Source: Rhodosalinus sp041365695 (GTDB taxonomy: Bacteria > Pseudomonadota > Alphaproteobacteria > Rhodobacterales > Rhodobacteraceae). From it: a DNA stretch of 64,000 nucleotides. How positions within the stretch are numbered: the stretch's first letter is position 1; the number at the start of each line of letters is the position of its first letter. A model generated the notes under the pieces. It ran no database searches. It saw only the letters and a program-made list of their open reading frames with translations, and had not been told where the DNA came from. Positions 38,943 through 47,679 of this stretch are shown piece by piece. The stretch covers positions 310,001 to 374,000 of the forward strand of contig NZ_JBGFSJ010000005.1 in NCBI RefSeq assembly GCF_041365695.1. The letters run 5' to 3'. A program made the position numbers and the translations under genes.

Positions 38943-40340
38943 ATGAACAAGATCACCAACCACATGCCCACCGCCGAGCTGCAGCGCCTCGACGCGGCCC
39001 ATCACATGCATCCCTTCACCGCGCAGGGCGCGCTTGGCGAGAAGGGCGCGCGCGTGATCACCGGCGCAAGCGGCGTCTGGCTCACCGACAGCGAGGGGCG
39101 GCGCATCCTCGACGGCATGGCCGGGCTGTGGTGCGTGAACCTGGGCTACGGCCGCGAGGAGCTTGCCGACGCGGCCTATCGGCAGATGAAGGAACTGCCC
39201 TACTACAACACCTTCTTCCAGACGACGCATGTTCCCGTCGTGGCGCTCGCGGCCCGCATCGCCGAGCTCGCGCCGGGCGATCTCAACCACGTCTTCTTCG
39301 CCTCCTCCGGGTCGGAGGCCAACGACACCAACATCCGCCTCGTGCGGCACTACTGGGCGATGAAGGGCCAGCCGCAGCGCGACACGATCATCTCGCGGCG
39401 GAACGCCTATCACGGCTCCTCCATCGGCAGCGCCTCTCTGGGCGGGATGGCGCCCATGCACGCCCAGGGCGGCCTGCCCATCCCGGGCATCCACCATATC
39501 GGCCAGCCCAACTGGTGGGCCGAGGGCGGCGACATGACGCCCGAGGAGTTCGGCCTCGCCCGCGCGCGCGAGCTAGAGGAGGCGATCGAGCGCATCGGCC
39601 CCGACCGCGTGGGCGCCTTCATCGCAGAGCCGGTGCAGGGGGCGGGCGGCGTCATCGTCGCGCCGGAGACCTACTGGCCCGAGATCCAGCGCATCGTGCG
39701 CAAATACGGCATCCTGCTGATCGCCGACGAGGTCATCTGCGGTTTCGGGCGCACCGGCAACTGGTTCGGTAGCCAGACGCTCGACATCCGGCCCGACATC
39801 ATGACGATCGCCAAGGGCCTGTCCTCTGGCTACCAGCCGATCGGCGGCTCGATCGTGAGCGACGAGGTGGCCGGGATGATCGGGCGCGACGAGTTCAACC
39901 ACGGCTACACCTATTCCGGCCATCCCGTCGCCTGCGCCGTCGCGCTGGAGAACCTGCGCATCCTCGACGAGGAAGGGATCGTCGATCGCGTGCGGGAGCA
40001 CACGGCGCCCTACCTGAAATCCCGCTGGGAAAGCCTGGCCGACCACCCGCTCGTGGGCGAGGCGAAGATCGTGGGGCTGATGGGCTCGATCGCGCTCACC
40101 CCGGACAAGGCGACGCGCGCGGCCTTCGCCGCCGACGCCGGCACGGTGGGCTTCGTCTGCCGCGAGCGCTGTTTCGCCAACGATCTCGTGATGCGCCATG
40201 TGGGCGACCGGATGGTGATCTCGCCCCCGCTCGTCATCTCCGACGAGGAGATCGACGAACTGATCCTGCGCGCGCGCCGCGCGCTCGACGAGACCCATGA
40301 CAGGCTGCGGGCCGAGGGGTTGATGGAGGCCGCGGCCTGA
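38943..40340 (+). CDS. Class III PLP-dependent aminotransferase (putrescine/polyamine type)
   Basis: The 465-residue enzyme is an omega-amino acid aminotransferase of the SpuC/putrescine-pyruvate type. Features are HMHPFTAQGALGEKGARVIT, FFASSGSEANDTNIRLVRHY, the PLP-binding aspartate in ADEVICGFGRTGNWF (Asp262), and the catalytic Lys291 in TIAKGLSSGYQPIGGS. In this setting it probably converts imported putrescine to 4-aminobutanal; relatives also act on other diamines or beta-alanine. The start at MNKITNHMPT is preceded by AAGGCGAGAG. The upstream repeat matches that of the pot promoter. Confidence 0.92.
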   Translation: MNKITNHMPTAELQRLDAAHHMHPFTAQGALGEKGARVITGASGVWLTDSEGRRILDGMAGLWCVNLGYGREELADAAYRQMKELPYYNTFFQTTHVPVVALAARIAELAPGDLNHVFFASSGSEANDTNIRLVRHYWAMKGQPQRDTIISRRNAYHGSSIGSASLGGMAPMHAQGGLPIPGIHHIGQPNWWAEGGDMTPEEFGLARARELEEAIERIGPDRVGAFIAEPVQGAGGVIVAPETYWPEIQRIVRKYGILLIADEVICGFGRTGNWFGSQTLDIRPDIMTIAKGLSSGYQPIGGSIVSDEVAGMIGRDEFNHGYTYSGHPVACAVALENLRILDEEGIVDRVREHTAPYLKSRWESLADHPLVGEAKIVGLMGSIALTPDKATRAAFAADAGTVGFVCRERCFANDLVMRHVGDRMVISPPLVISDEEIDELILRARRALDETHDRLRAEGLMEAAA

Positions 40341-40362
40341 CCGGGGCCGGCGCGGGTTTCCG

Positions 40363-40393
40363 GCCGCGACGGGGGCGCTGCCCCCGTCGCGGC
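40363..40393. terminator. Perfect 14-bp hairpin between aminotransferase and carB
   Basis: GCCGCGACGGGGGC / GCCCCCGTCGCGGC with a GCT loop lies between the converging aminotransferase and carB genes. It is probably a bidirectional terminator. It directly abuts the assembly gap. Confidence 0.75.
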
Positions 40394-40395
40394 TC

Positions 40396-40421
40396 NNNNN
40401 NNNNNCCCCCCCCCCCCCCCC
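40396..40421. other. Assembly gap: 10 N followed by 16 C
   Basis: Ten undetermined bases are followed by an uninterrupted run of 16 C between two converging genes. The true length and content are unknown, and the C-run is probably a sequencing artefact next to a strong hairpin. Confidence 0.95.
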
Positions 40422-40429
40422 TCCGCCGC

Positions 40430-40460
40430 GACTCCCCCGGAGTATTTGCGCCAAGAAGAA
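40430..40460 (-). repeat. Intergenic repeat copy 2 (GACTCCCCCGGAGTATTT..CCAAGAAGAA)
   Basis: This is a second copy of the C-rich element found at 29274-29306. Here it lies just after the carB stop, next to the assembly gap. The shared parts are GACTCCCCC, GGAGTATTT and CCAAGAAGAA. Confidence 0.8.
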
Positions 40461-40473
40461 GGCGCTGGCGGCG

Positions 40474-43400
40474 TCAGCCCTGAAGCGGTTTCACCGACAG
40501 CTCGCCCTCTTCCCGCGCCTTCATGGCGAGCGTCGCGGCGTGGCTCGCGGCGGCGGTGGTGAAGTAGGGGATCTTGGCGTAAAGGGCGACCGAGCGGATC
40601 TCGCGGCTGTCCTCGACCGCCTGCGCGCCTTCGGTGGTGTTCATCACCAGCGCGACCTCGGCGTTCTTCAGCCGGTCCACGATGTTGGGACGGCCCTCGT
40701 AGACCTTGTTCACGACCTCGCACGCGACACCGTTGTCCGTCAGCCAGGCGGCGGTGCCGCGGGTGGCGACGATCTCCAGCCCCATCGCGGTGAGAAGCCG
40801 GGCGGCCTCGAGCATCTGGGGGCCCTTGTCGGTGTCCCGGATCGACACGAAGGCCCGTCCCGACTGGGGCAGCTCCATCCCGGCGCCGAGCTGCGCCTTG
40901 AGGAACGCGCGCGCGAAGGAGCGGTCCCAGCCCATCACCTCGCCGGTGGAGCGCATCTCGGGGCCCAGGATCGTGTCGACGCCGGGAAAGCGGGCGAAGG
41001 GCATCACCGCCTCCTTCACCGAGAACCAGGGCATCGCCGGGTCCGCGAGCGTCATCGGGTCGGCGAGGGGCAGGGGCTGGTCGTAGCTCACGTCCTTGTA
41101 GGGCGGCCGGCCGGAGAAGGCCGAGAGCGGTTCGCCCGCCATGACGCGCGCGGCGATGGAGGCGATGGCCGAGTCGGTGGCCTTGGCCACGAAGGGCACG
41201 GTGCGCGAGGCGCGCGGGTTCACCTCGATCAGGTAGACCTCGCCGTCCTTCACCGCGAACTGCACGTTCATCAGGCCCACCACGCCGAGTTCCAGCGCCA
41301 GCGCGCGGGTCTGGCGCTCGATCTCCTCGATGATGGGCGCGGAGAGCGAGTGCGGCGGCAGGCAGCAGGCGGAGTCGCCCGAATGCACGCCCGCCTCCTC
41401 GATGTGCTGCATGATGCCGGCCACGTGCACGTCGCGCCCGTCGGAGATGGCGTCCACGTCCACCTCCGTCGCGCCGGAGAGGTAGCCGTCGAGGAGCACG
41501 GGGCTCTTGCCCGAGACCACCACGGCCTCGTCGATGTAGCGTTCCAGGTGGGCCTGGTCGCGCACGATCTCCATGGCGCGGCCGCCCAGAACGTAGGACG
41601 GGCGGATCACCAGCGGAAAGCCGATCTCCTCGGCGATGGCGCGGGCCTGCGCCTTGGAAGACGCGATCCCGTTCTGGGGCTGTTTCAGATCGAGCTTGTT
41701 CACCAGCGCCTGGAAGCGTTCCCGGTCCTCGGCGAGGTCGATCGCGTCGGGCGTGGTGCCGAGGATCGGGATGCCCTCGGCCTCGAGCGCCCGGGCCAGT
41801 TTCAGGGGCGTCTGCCCGCCGAACTGCACGATGACCCCGTGCAGCGTGCCGGCCTCCTGCTCCACCCGGAGGATTTCCATCACGTGCTCGAAGGTCAGCG
41901 GCTCGAAGTAGAGGCGGTCGGAGGTGTCGTAGTCGGTGGACACCGTCTCCGGGTTGCAGTTGACCATGATGGTCTCGTAGCCCGCGTCGCTCAGCGCGAA
42001 GCAGGCGTGGCAGCAGCAGTAGTCGAACTCGATGCCCTGCCCGATCCGGTTCGGACCGCCGCCGAGGATCACCACCTTCTTCCGGTCGCTGGGGCGCGCC
42101 TCGCACTCCACCTCGCCCATCATCGGCGCCTCGTAGGTGGAATACATGTAGGGCGTCTGCGCCTCGAATTCGGCGGCGCAGGTGTCGATGCGCTTGAAGA
42201 CCGCGGTGACGCCGAGATTGAGGCGCGCGCGCCGGACCTGTGCCTCCTCCCGGCCCGTCAGCTCCGCGAGGCGGGCATCGGTGAAGCCCATCATCTTCGC
42301 CGCGCGCAGCCCCTCTTCCGTGACCGGCAACCCGTCCCGGCGCAGCCTGTTCTCGGCCTCGACGATCTCGCGGATCCGCGCGAGGAACCACGGATCGAAA
42401 CTGGTGATGGCCCCGATCTCCTCGTCGTCGAGGCCATGGCGCATGGCCTGCGCGATCACGCGAATCCGGTCGGGCGTCTTGCGCGAGAGCGCGCGGACGA
42501 TCGCGGCGTGGGCCTGGTCGGGATCGTCGGCGCCGTCGATCGCGATCTCGTCGAAGCCGGAAAGCCCGGTCTCGAGGCTCGACAGCGCCTTCTGCATCGA
42601 TTCGTGGACCGTGCGGCCAATGGCCATCGCCTCGCCCACCGACTTCATCGAGGTGGTGAGGTCGGGCTCGGCGCCCGGGAATTTCTCGAAGGCGAAGCGC
42701 GGGATCTTGGTCACGACATAGTCGATGGTCGGCTCGAAACTGGCGGGCGTGACCTTGGTGATGTCGTTGTCGAGCTCGTCGAGGGTGTAGCCCACGGCGA
42801 GCTTCGCCGCGATCTTGGCGATGGGAAAGCCCGTGGCCTTCGAGGCCAGCGCGGAGGAGCGCGAGACGCGGGGGTTCATCTCGATCACCACCATGCGCCC
42901 GTCTTCGGGGTTCACCGCCCATTGCACGTTGGAGCCGCCGGTCTCCACGCCGATCTCGCGCAGGACGGCGATCGAGCCGTTGCGCATGATCTGGTATTCC
43001 TTGTCGGTCAGCGTGAGCGCCGGCGCGACGGTGATCGAATCGCCCGTGTGCACGCCCATCGGATCCACGTTCTCGATGGAGCAGACGATGATGGCGTTGT
43101 CCGCGCGGTCGCGGACCACCTCCATCTCGAACTCCTTCCAGCCAAGCAGGCTCTCGTCGATCAGGATCTGGCTGACGGGCGAGGCGTCGAGGCCCGAGCG
43201 GCAGTAATGCTCGAAATCGTCGCGGTTGTAGGCGATGCCGCCGCCGGTGCCGCCCAGCGTGTAGGCCGGGCGGATGATGGCCGGCAGGCCCACATGCTCG
43301 AGCGCGGCCATGGCCTCTTCCATGGAGTTCGCGATGGTGGCCTTCGGGTTCTCGAGGCCGATCCGCTCCATCGCCTCGCGGAAGAGCTTGCGGTCCTCCG

Positions 43401-43776
43401 CCATCTCGATGGCCGCGCGCCGCGCGCCGATCATCTCCACGCCGAAGCGGTCCAGAACGCCCATCTCCTCGAGCTTGAGCGCCGTGTTGAGGCCGGTCTG
43501 CCCGCCCATCGTGGGCAGGAGCGCGTCGGGCCGCTCCTTCTCGATGATCCGGGCCACGATCTCGGGGGTTATCGGCTCGATATAGGTGGCGTCGGCGAGG
43601 CCGGGGTCCGTCATGATCGTCGCCGGGTTGGAGTTGACCAGGACGACCCGGTAGCCTTCTTCCCGGAGCGCCTTGCAGGCCTGCGCGCCGGAGTAGTCGA
43701 ACTCGCAGGCCTGACCGATGATGATCGGCCCCGCCCCGATGATCATGATCGACTGGATGTCGGTGCGTCTGGGCAT
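40474..43776 (-). CDS. carB: Carbamoyl-phosphate synthase large subunit
   Basis: CarB makes carbamoyl phosphate for arginine and pyrimidine synthesis. The 1100-residue protein has two ATP-grasp halves. The first opens IMIIGAGPIIIGQACEFDYS and the second VVILGGGPNRIGQGIEFDYC. The oligomerisation domain lies between them and the C-terminal allosteric MGS-like domain includes GPQMLEAARLLTAMGLEIVA. The start at MPRRTDIQSI is that of the family. The small subunit gene carA is not in the window. It is divergent from bchE and has its own promoter. Confidence 0.99.
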   Translation of the reverse strand: MPRRTDIQSIMIIGAGPIIIGQACEFDYSGAQACKALREEGYRVVLVNSNPATIMTDPGLADATYIEPITPEIVARIIEKERPDALLPTMGGQTGLNTALKLEEMGVLDRFGVEMIGARRAAIEMAEDRKLFREAMERIGLENPKATIANSMEEAMAALEHVGLPAIIRPAYTLGGTGGGIAYNRDDFEHYCRSGLDASPVSQILIDESLLGWKEFEMEVVRDRADNAIIVCSIENVDPMGVHTGDSITVAPALTLTDKEYQIMRNGSIAVLREIGVETGGSNVQWAVNPEDGRMVVIEMNPRVSRSSALASKATGFPIAKIAAKLAVGYTLDELDNDITKVTPASFEPTIDYVVTKIPRFAFEKFPGAEPDLTTSMKSVGEAMAIGRTVHESMQKALSSLETGLSGFDEIAIDGADDPDQAHAAIVRALSRKTPDRIRVIAQAMRHGLDDEEIGAITSFDPWFLARIREIVEAENRLRRDGLPVTEEGLRAAKMMGFTDARLAELTGREEAQVRRARLNLGVTAVFKRIDTCAAEFEAQTPYMYSTYEAPMMGEVECEARPSDRKKVVILGGGPNRIGQGIEFDYCCCHACFALSDAGYETIMVNCNPETVSTDYDTSDRLYFEPLTFEHVMEILRVEQEAGTLHGVIVQFGGQTPLKLARALEAEGIPILGTTPDAIDLAEDRERFQALVNKLDLKQPQNGIASSKAQARAIAEEIGFPLVIRPSYVLGGRAMEIVRDQAHLERYIDEAVVVSGKSPVLLDGYLSGATEVDVDAISDGRDVHVAGIMQHIEEAGVHSGDSACCLPPHSLSAPIIEEIERQTRALALELGVVGLMNVQFAVKDGEVYLIEVNPRASRTVPFVAKATDSAIASIAARVMAGEPLSAFSGRPPYKDVSYDQPLPLADPMTLADPAMPWFSVKEAVMPFARFPGVDTILGPEMRSTGEVMGWDRSFARAFLKAQLGAGMELPQSGRAFVSIRDTDKGPQMLEAARLLTAMGLEIVATRGTAAWLTDNGVACEVVNKVYEGRPNIVDRLKNAEVALVMNTTEGAQAVEDSREIRSVALYAKIPYFTTAAASHAATLAMKAREEGELSVKPLQG

Positions 43777-43814
43777 GTCAATCCTCAGGGGCTGCGGCGC
43801 GCAAATCCGCACGG

Positions 43815-43842
43815 GTTATAGAGAAGCGCGGCTGCGGTGCAA
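43815..43842 (-). promoter_or_regulatory. Sigma-70 promoter of carB
   Basis: On the minus strand TTGCAC (43842-43837), a 16-base spacer and TATAAC (43820-43815) lie 39 bases before the carB start. Confidence 0.65.
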
Positions 43843-43915
43843 GGGGGGGGCGGCCGGGCGTTTCCGAACACCTCGGAACGGCCCTCCGCGTCGGCGCGGC
43901 GCCGTGGCTGCGGGC

Positions 43916-43929
43916 TTGATCTGTGTCAA
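43916..43929. promoter_or_regulatory. Fnr/FnrL-type box upstream of bchE
   Basis: TTGATCTGTGTCAA matches the Fnr consensus TTGAT-N4-ATCAA at 9 of 10 positions, with both TTGA / TCAA half-sites exact. It is centred about 57 bases before the bchE start. FnrL activates bchE in Rhodobacter, so oxygen-dependent control is expected. Confidence 0.7.
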
Positions 43930-43941
43930 TCAAACTTGACA
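43924..43941. promoter_or_regulatory. PpsR/CrtJ-type palindrome upstream of bchE
   Basis: TGTCAATCAAACTTGACA fits TGT-N12-ACA, the binding rule for the photosynthesis repressor PpsR/CrtJ, and its arms TGTCAA / TTGACA are perfectly complementary. It overlaps the Fnr-type box by six bases. Confidence 0.75.
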
Positions 43942-43978
43942 TTAGATCTGTCAGATTTTCCCAAAAGGGAGACTCGCC

Positions 43979-45643
43979 ATGCGCATTCTGTTCGTCCACC
44001 CCAACTACCGCTCCGGCGGGGCCGAGATCGCCGGAACCTGGCCCCCTGCCTGGGTCGCCTACCTGACCGGGCATCTGCGGCAGGCCGGTTTCGACGATAT
44101 CCATTTCATCGACGCGATGACCGACAACATCGCCGACGAGGATCTGGCCGGCCGCATCGAGGCGCTGCAGCCCGACGTGGTGGGGGTGACGGCGATCACC
44201 CCGTCGATCTACCGCGCCGAGGAAGTGCTGCGCATCGCACAGGAGCGTGTGCCCGGCGCGGTGCGCGTCCTCGGCGGGGTCCACGCCACGTTCATGTACA
44301 AGCAGGTCCTGTCGGAAGCGCCCTGGGTCGACGTGATCGTGCGCGGCGAGGGCGAGGAGATCCTGACCGAGCTGATGCTCGCGGTGCAGGACGGGCGCTG
44401 GCCCGCCGACCGCTACCGCATCAAGGGCCTGGCGTTCCGTGACGGCGAGCAGATCGTGGCGAACGAGGCCGCGAGCACCGTGAAGGACCTGGAGGCGATC
44501 AAGCCCGACTGGACCGTTCTGGAGTGGGAGAAATATATCTACATCCCGCTGAACACCCGCGTGGCGATTCCCAACATGGCGCGCGGCTGCCCGTTCACCT
44601 GCTCCTTCTGCTCGCAGTGGAAGTTCTGGCGCGACTACCGCGTGCGCGAGCCCAAGGCGGTGGTGGACGAGATCGAGGATCTGGTGGAAAACCACGGCGT
44701 CGGTTTCTTCATCCTCGCGGACGAGGAGCCCACCATAAACCGCAAGAAGTTCATCGAGTTCTGCCAGGAACTGATCGACCGCGACCTGCCGCGCCGCGTG
44801 CAGTGGGGCATCAACACGCGCGTCACCGACATCTACCGCGACCGGGAGCTGCTGAAATTCTACCGCAAGGCGGGGCTGGTGCATGTCAGCCTCGGCACGG
44901 AGGCCGCCGCGCAGATGAAACTCGACCAGTTCAACAAGGAAACCAAGGTCGACGAGAACAAGACCGCCATCCGCCTGCTTCGCGAGGCCGACATCCTCGT
45001 CGAGGCGCAGTTCATCGTCGGCCTCGACAACGAGACCCGGGAGACGCTGGAAGAGACCTACCAGATGGCGTGGGACTGGCAGCCGGACCTGGCGAACTGG
45101 GCGATGTACACGCCATGGCCGTTCACGCCGCTCTTCCAGGAACTAAAGGATCAGGTCGAGATCTTCGATTTCTCGAAATACAACTTCGTCACCCCGATCA
45201 TGAAGCCCGCCGCGATGGAGCGGGGCGAGCTGCTGGACGGCGTGATGAACAACTATCGCCGCTTCTACATGAAGAAGGCGCTCTTCCATTACCCCTGGCG
45301 GGGCACGGGCTACCGGCGGCGCTACCTCCTGGGGTGCCTCAAGGCCTTCCTGAAGGCGGGTTTCAACCGGACCTTCTACGACCTGGGCAAGGCCGGCTAC
45401 TGGGGCCCGCAATCGAAGGACAAGGTGGATTTCAACTTCGACGAAACCCGCCAGATCGCCGAGGCGCAGATGGACGACTGGGAAGCGGCCGCCGACCGCG
45501 CCGCGCGTGCACGCGAGCGGCGAGAGGCGGTGCGCGCCCAGATGAAGGAGCGCGGCGCGGAACGCCGGGAAGGCTTCAAGATGCCGAACGGCGCCGAGGT
45601 GCGCGCCTGCGGCGGCTCTGATCAGCAGATGGAGAATGTCTGA
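43979..45643 (+). CDS. bchE: Anaerobic magnesium-protoporphyrin IX monomethyl ester cyclase BchE
   Basis: BchE is the oxygen-independent, cobalamin-dependent radical SAM enzyme that forms the isocyclic (E) ring of bacteriochlorophyll. The 554-residue protein starts MRILFVHPNYRSGGAEIAGT. The B12-binding domain occupies about the first 170 residues. The radical SAM cluster is CPFTCSFC (Cys204, 208, 211) within ARGCPFTCSFCSQWKFWRDY. GFFILADEEPTINRKKFIEF and WDWQPDLANWAMYTPWPFTP are close to purple-bacterial BchE sequences. AGGGAGA precedes the ATG. It overlaps bchJ by 8 bases. The rest of the photosynthesis genes is outside the window. Confidence 0.97.
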   Translation: MRILFVHPNYRSGGAEIAGTWPPAWVAYLTGHLRQAGFDDIHFIDAMTDNIADEDLAGRIEALQPDVVGVTAITPSIYRAEEVLRIAQERVPGAVRVLGGVHATFMYKQVLSEAPWVDVIVRGEGEEILTELMLAVQDGRWPADRYRIKGLAFRDGEQIVANEAASTVKDLEAIKPDWTVLEWEKYIYIPLNTRVAIPNMARGCPFTCSFCSQWKFWRDYRVREPKAVVDEIEDLVENHGVGFFILADEEPTINRKKFIEFCQELIDRDLPRRVQWGINTRVTDIYRDRELLKFYRKAGLVHVSLGTEAAAQMKLDQFNKETKVDENKTAIRLLREADILVEAQFIVGLDNETRETLEETYQMAWDWQPDLANWAMYTPWPFTPLFQELKDQVEIFDFSKYNFVTPIMKPAAMERGELLDGVMNNYRRFYMKKALFHYPWRGTGYRRRYLLGCLKAFLKAGFNRTFYDLGKAGYWGPQSKDKVDFNFDETRQIAEAQMDDWEAAADRAARARERREAVRAQMKERGAERREGFKMPNGAEVRACGGSDQQMENV

Positions 45644-46268
45644 GGCCATGGTGCCTTTCGATGGCACCTCCGCCGCGGGCGGCACGGCCGCCCGCATCGG
45701 CCCGAACGCGCTGCTGCAGCTCGATCCGCTGCTGCGCGAGGCGGGGCTCGACCGGTCCGTCTACGCCGCGGCGGGGATCGAGGCGATGCCCGACGGCACC
45801 GGGATGATCGACGAGCGGCCCGTGGCACGCGTGCACCAGGAGCTGCGGCGGATCGCACCCGGCCGCGCGCCCGACCTCGCCCATGCGGCGGGCGTGGGCA
45901 CCGGGCGCTACATCCTCGCGCATCGCATCCCCCGCCCGGCACAACGTCTTCTGAGGATGCTGCCCGCGCCACTCGCCGCCCGCCTACTCGCCCGCGCGAT
46001 CGCCGCGAATGCCTGGACCTTCGCCGGCTCGGGTCGGTTCTCGGTGAAAACGCCTTTCTGTTTCGAAATCGCCGACAATCCGGTCGTCCGCGGTGAAACG
46101 GCGCCGCGCCCCGTCTGCGACTGGCACTCGGGCGTCTTCACCACGCTTTACGCCGCGCTCGCGCATCCCGACATGCGCTGCACGGAGACGGCGTGCTGCG
46201 CCGCGGGCGCGCCCGCCTGCCGGTTCGAGATCGCCCGCCCGTCGCGCGCGGTCACTCGCCGGCCTTGA
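45636..46268 (+). CDS. bchJ: Bacteriochlorophyll biosynthesis protein BchJ
   Basis: BchJ is a 4-vinyl-domain protein once named a divinyl reductase; later work on the family treats it as an accessory in bacteriochlorophyll synthesis. The 210-residue product has ARIGPNALLQLDPLLREAGL, AHAAGVGTGRYILAHRIPRP and PFCFEIADNPVVRGE. It ends in the Cys-rich V4R-type ACCAAGAPACRFEI. It overlaps the bchE end by 8 bases (coupled translation), and its 3' end overlaps that of the opposing cfa gene by 17 bases. Confidence 0.93.
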   Translation: MSEAMVPFDGTSAAGGTAARIGPNALLQLDPLLREAGLDRSVYAAAGIEAMPDGTGMIDERPVARVHQELRRIAPGRAPDLAHAAGVGTGRYILAHRIPRPAQRLLRMLPAPLAARLLARAIAANAWTFAGSGRFSVKTPFCFEIADNPVVRGETAPRPVCDWHSGVFTTLYAALAHPDMRCTETACCAAGAPACRFEIARPSRAVTRRP

Positions 46269-47505
46269 GCTGCCTCACTGCGGGGTGCGGCGTGTAGAGA
46301 TAGGCGCGCGAGGCGGGAACCATGGTCTGGTCATGGGCGAGTTGAAGCTGGAACACGCCCTGCCGCGTCTCGTCGAATGTCACCTCGCATGCCGTGAGGT
46401 AGTAGCGCCACATGCGCACGAAACGCTCGTCGTTGAGCGTGCGCACCGCGTCGAGATTGGCCTCGAACCGGTGCCGCCATTCGCGCAGCGTCCGGGCGTA
46501 ATGGTAATGGCCGGCAAGGACTTCCAGATCGGTGATCCAGAGCTCCGACGCCTCGACCGGAACCGCGAGCTCGGAGAGCGATGGCACGTAGCCGCCGGGA
46601 AAGATGTACTTGCTGAGCCAGGCGGATTGCGTGGTCGGCGGCGACACCCGGCCGATCGTGTGGATGAGCGCCACGCCGTCCGGGGCGAGCAGGTCGCGCA
46701 CCTTGTCGAAATAGACGGGCAGCTGCGGCAGGCCGACATGCTCCAGCATCCCGACGCTGACGATGCGGTCGAAGCGCTCGTCGAGCTTGCGGTAATCGAG
46801 CAGCCGGAACTCGACGCGGTGCGAAAGCCCCTCGGCCTCGGCCCGCGCCCGGGCGCGCCCGAGCTGGTTTTCCGACAGCGTCACGCCCAGGACGCGCGCG
46901 CCGTAATCCCTCGCGAGCGTGAGCGCCATGCCGCCCCAGCCGCAGCCGATGTCGAGCACCCGGTCGTCGGGTCGGATCATCAGCTTTTCCGCGATATGCG
47001 CTTTCTTGGCAGCCTGCGCCTCTTCCAGCGTCATGTCCGGCCGGGCGAAATAGGCGCAGCTGTACTGCCAGTCCTCGTCGAGGAAGAGACCGTAAAGATC
47101 GTCGGAAAGATCGTAGTGATGCGCCACGTTGCGCCGCGCCGAAAGCGGCGTGTTGCGCATGGCCCAGCGGCGCAGCGCGAAACGCAGGCCCCCGAGCGCC
47201 CGCGCGACGGGCGTGTAGCTCTGGCTGTTGTCGGCATTGCCGCGGTTGGAGACGAGAAGCCGCAGCAGAGGCTCGAGCTGGTCGGTCGCGATCTCGATCG
47301 TGCCGTTCATGTAGCCCTCGCCCAGCGCCAGTTCCGGGGCTAGGCAGATCCGGCGATAGACCGCCTCTTCGGCGATGCGAACCTCTGCCGCGTATCCTTC
47401 TCCGCCGGGACCGAACTCCGCGGCCTTGCCGTCCGGGCCGATCACCTTCAGCCGGCCCTTCCGGATCATGCGCCGCAACATTCCTTCAAAGCTGCTTCTC
47501 CACAT
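46252..47505 (-). CDS. cfa: Cyclopropane-fatty-acyl-phospholipid synthase
   Basis: Cfa uses SAM to cyclopropanate double bonds of membrane phospholipids. The 417-residue protein has an N-terminal lipid-binding domain and NVAHHYDLSDDLYGLFLDED. The SAM site is RVLDIGCGWGGMALTLARDY, followed by SVGMLEHVGLPQLPVYFDKV and KYIFPGGYVPSL, all typical of the family. The start at MWRSSFEGMLRRM is chosen over a longer in-frame reading that would run into the aspS leader. It is divergent from aspS, with 174 bases between starts. Confidence 0.94.
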   Translation of the reverse strand: MWRSSFEGMLRRMIRKGRLKVIGPDGKAAEFGPGGEGYAAEVRIAEEAVYRRICLAPELALGEGYMNGTIEIATDQLEPLLRLLVSNRGNADNSQSYTPVARALGGLRFALRRWAMRNTPLSARRNVAHHYDLSDDLYGLFLDEDWQYSCAYFARPDMTLEEAQAAKKAHIAEKLMIRPDDRVLDIGCGWGGMALTLARDYGARVLGVTLSENQLGRARARAEAEGLSHRVEFRLLDYRKLDERFDRIVSVGMLEHVGLPQLPVYFDKVRDLLAPDGVALIHTIGRVSPPTTQSAWLSKYIFPGGYVPSLSELAVPVEASELWITDLEVLAGHYHYARTLREWRHRFEANLDAVRTLNDERFVRMWRYYLTACEVTFDETRQGVFQLQLAHDQTMVPASRAYLYTPHPAVRQLKAGE

Positions 47506-47679
47506 CGTCCCCCACTTCCCGGAGGCGCCGCGGGCGCCGCCGCCAAAGACTTTCCTGCACTCCCGGTCGCGCAGTATGCCACCGAGTACGGGAATCGCAA
47601 AATCCGCCCGCGCGCCCGCACCTTGACTTCGCCCGCCAAGCCCTGTTTCTCGGCGCGGAACCGCGGACCGGAGGCCGAC

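Noticed and set aside
40406..40421. C16 run as a phase-variation tract
   Set aside because: It is intergenic, abuts an N gap and a G/C-tract hairpin, and is more likely a sequencing artefact than a contingency locus.
40540..43821. A 1093-codon open frame antisense to carB
   Set aside because: It is a shadow of carB with no family-like sequence; the minus strand has all CarB motifs over the same span.
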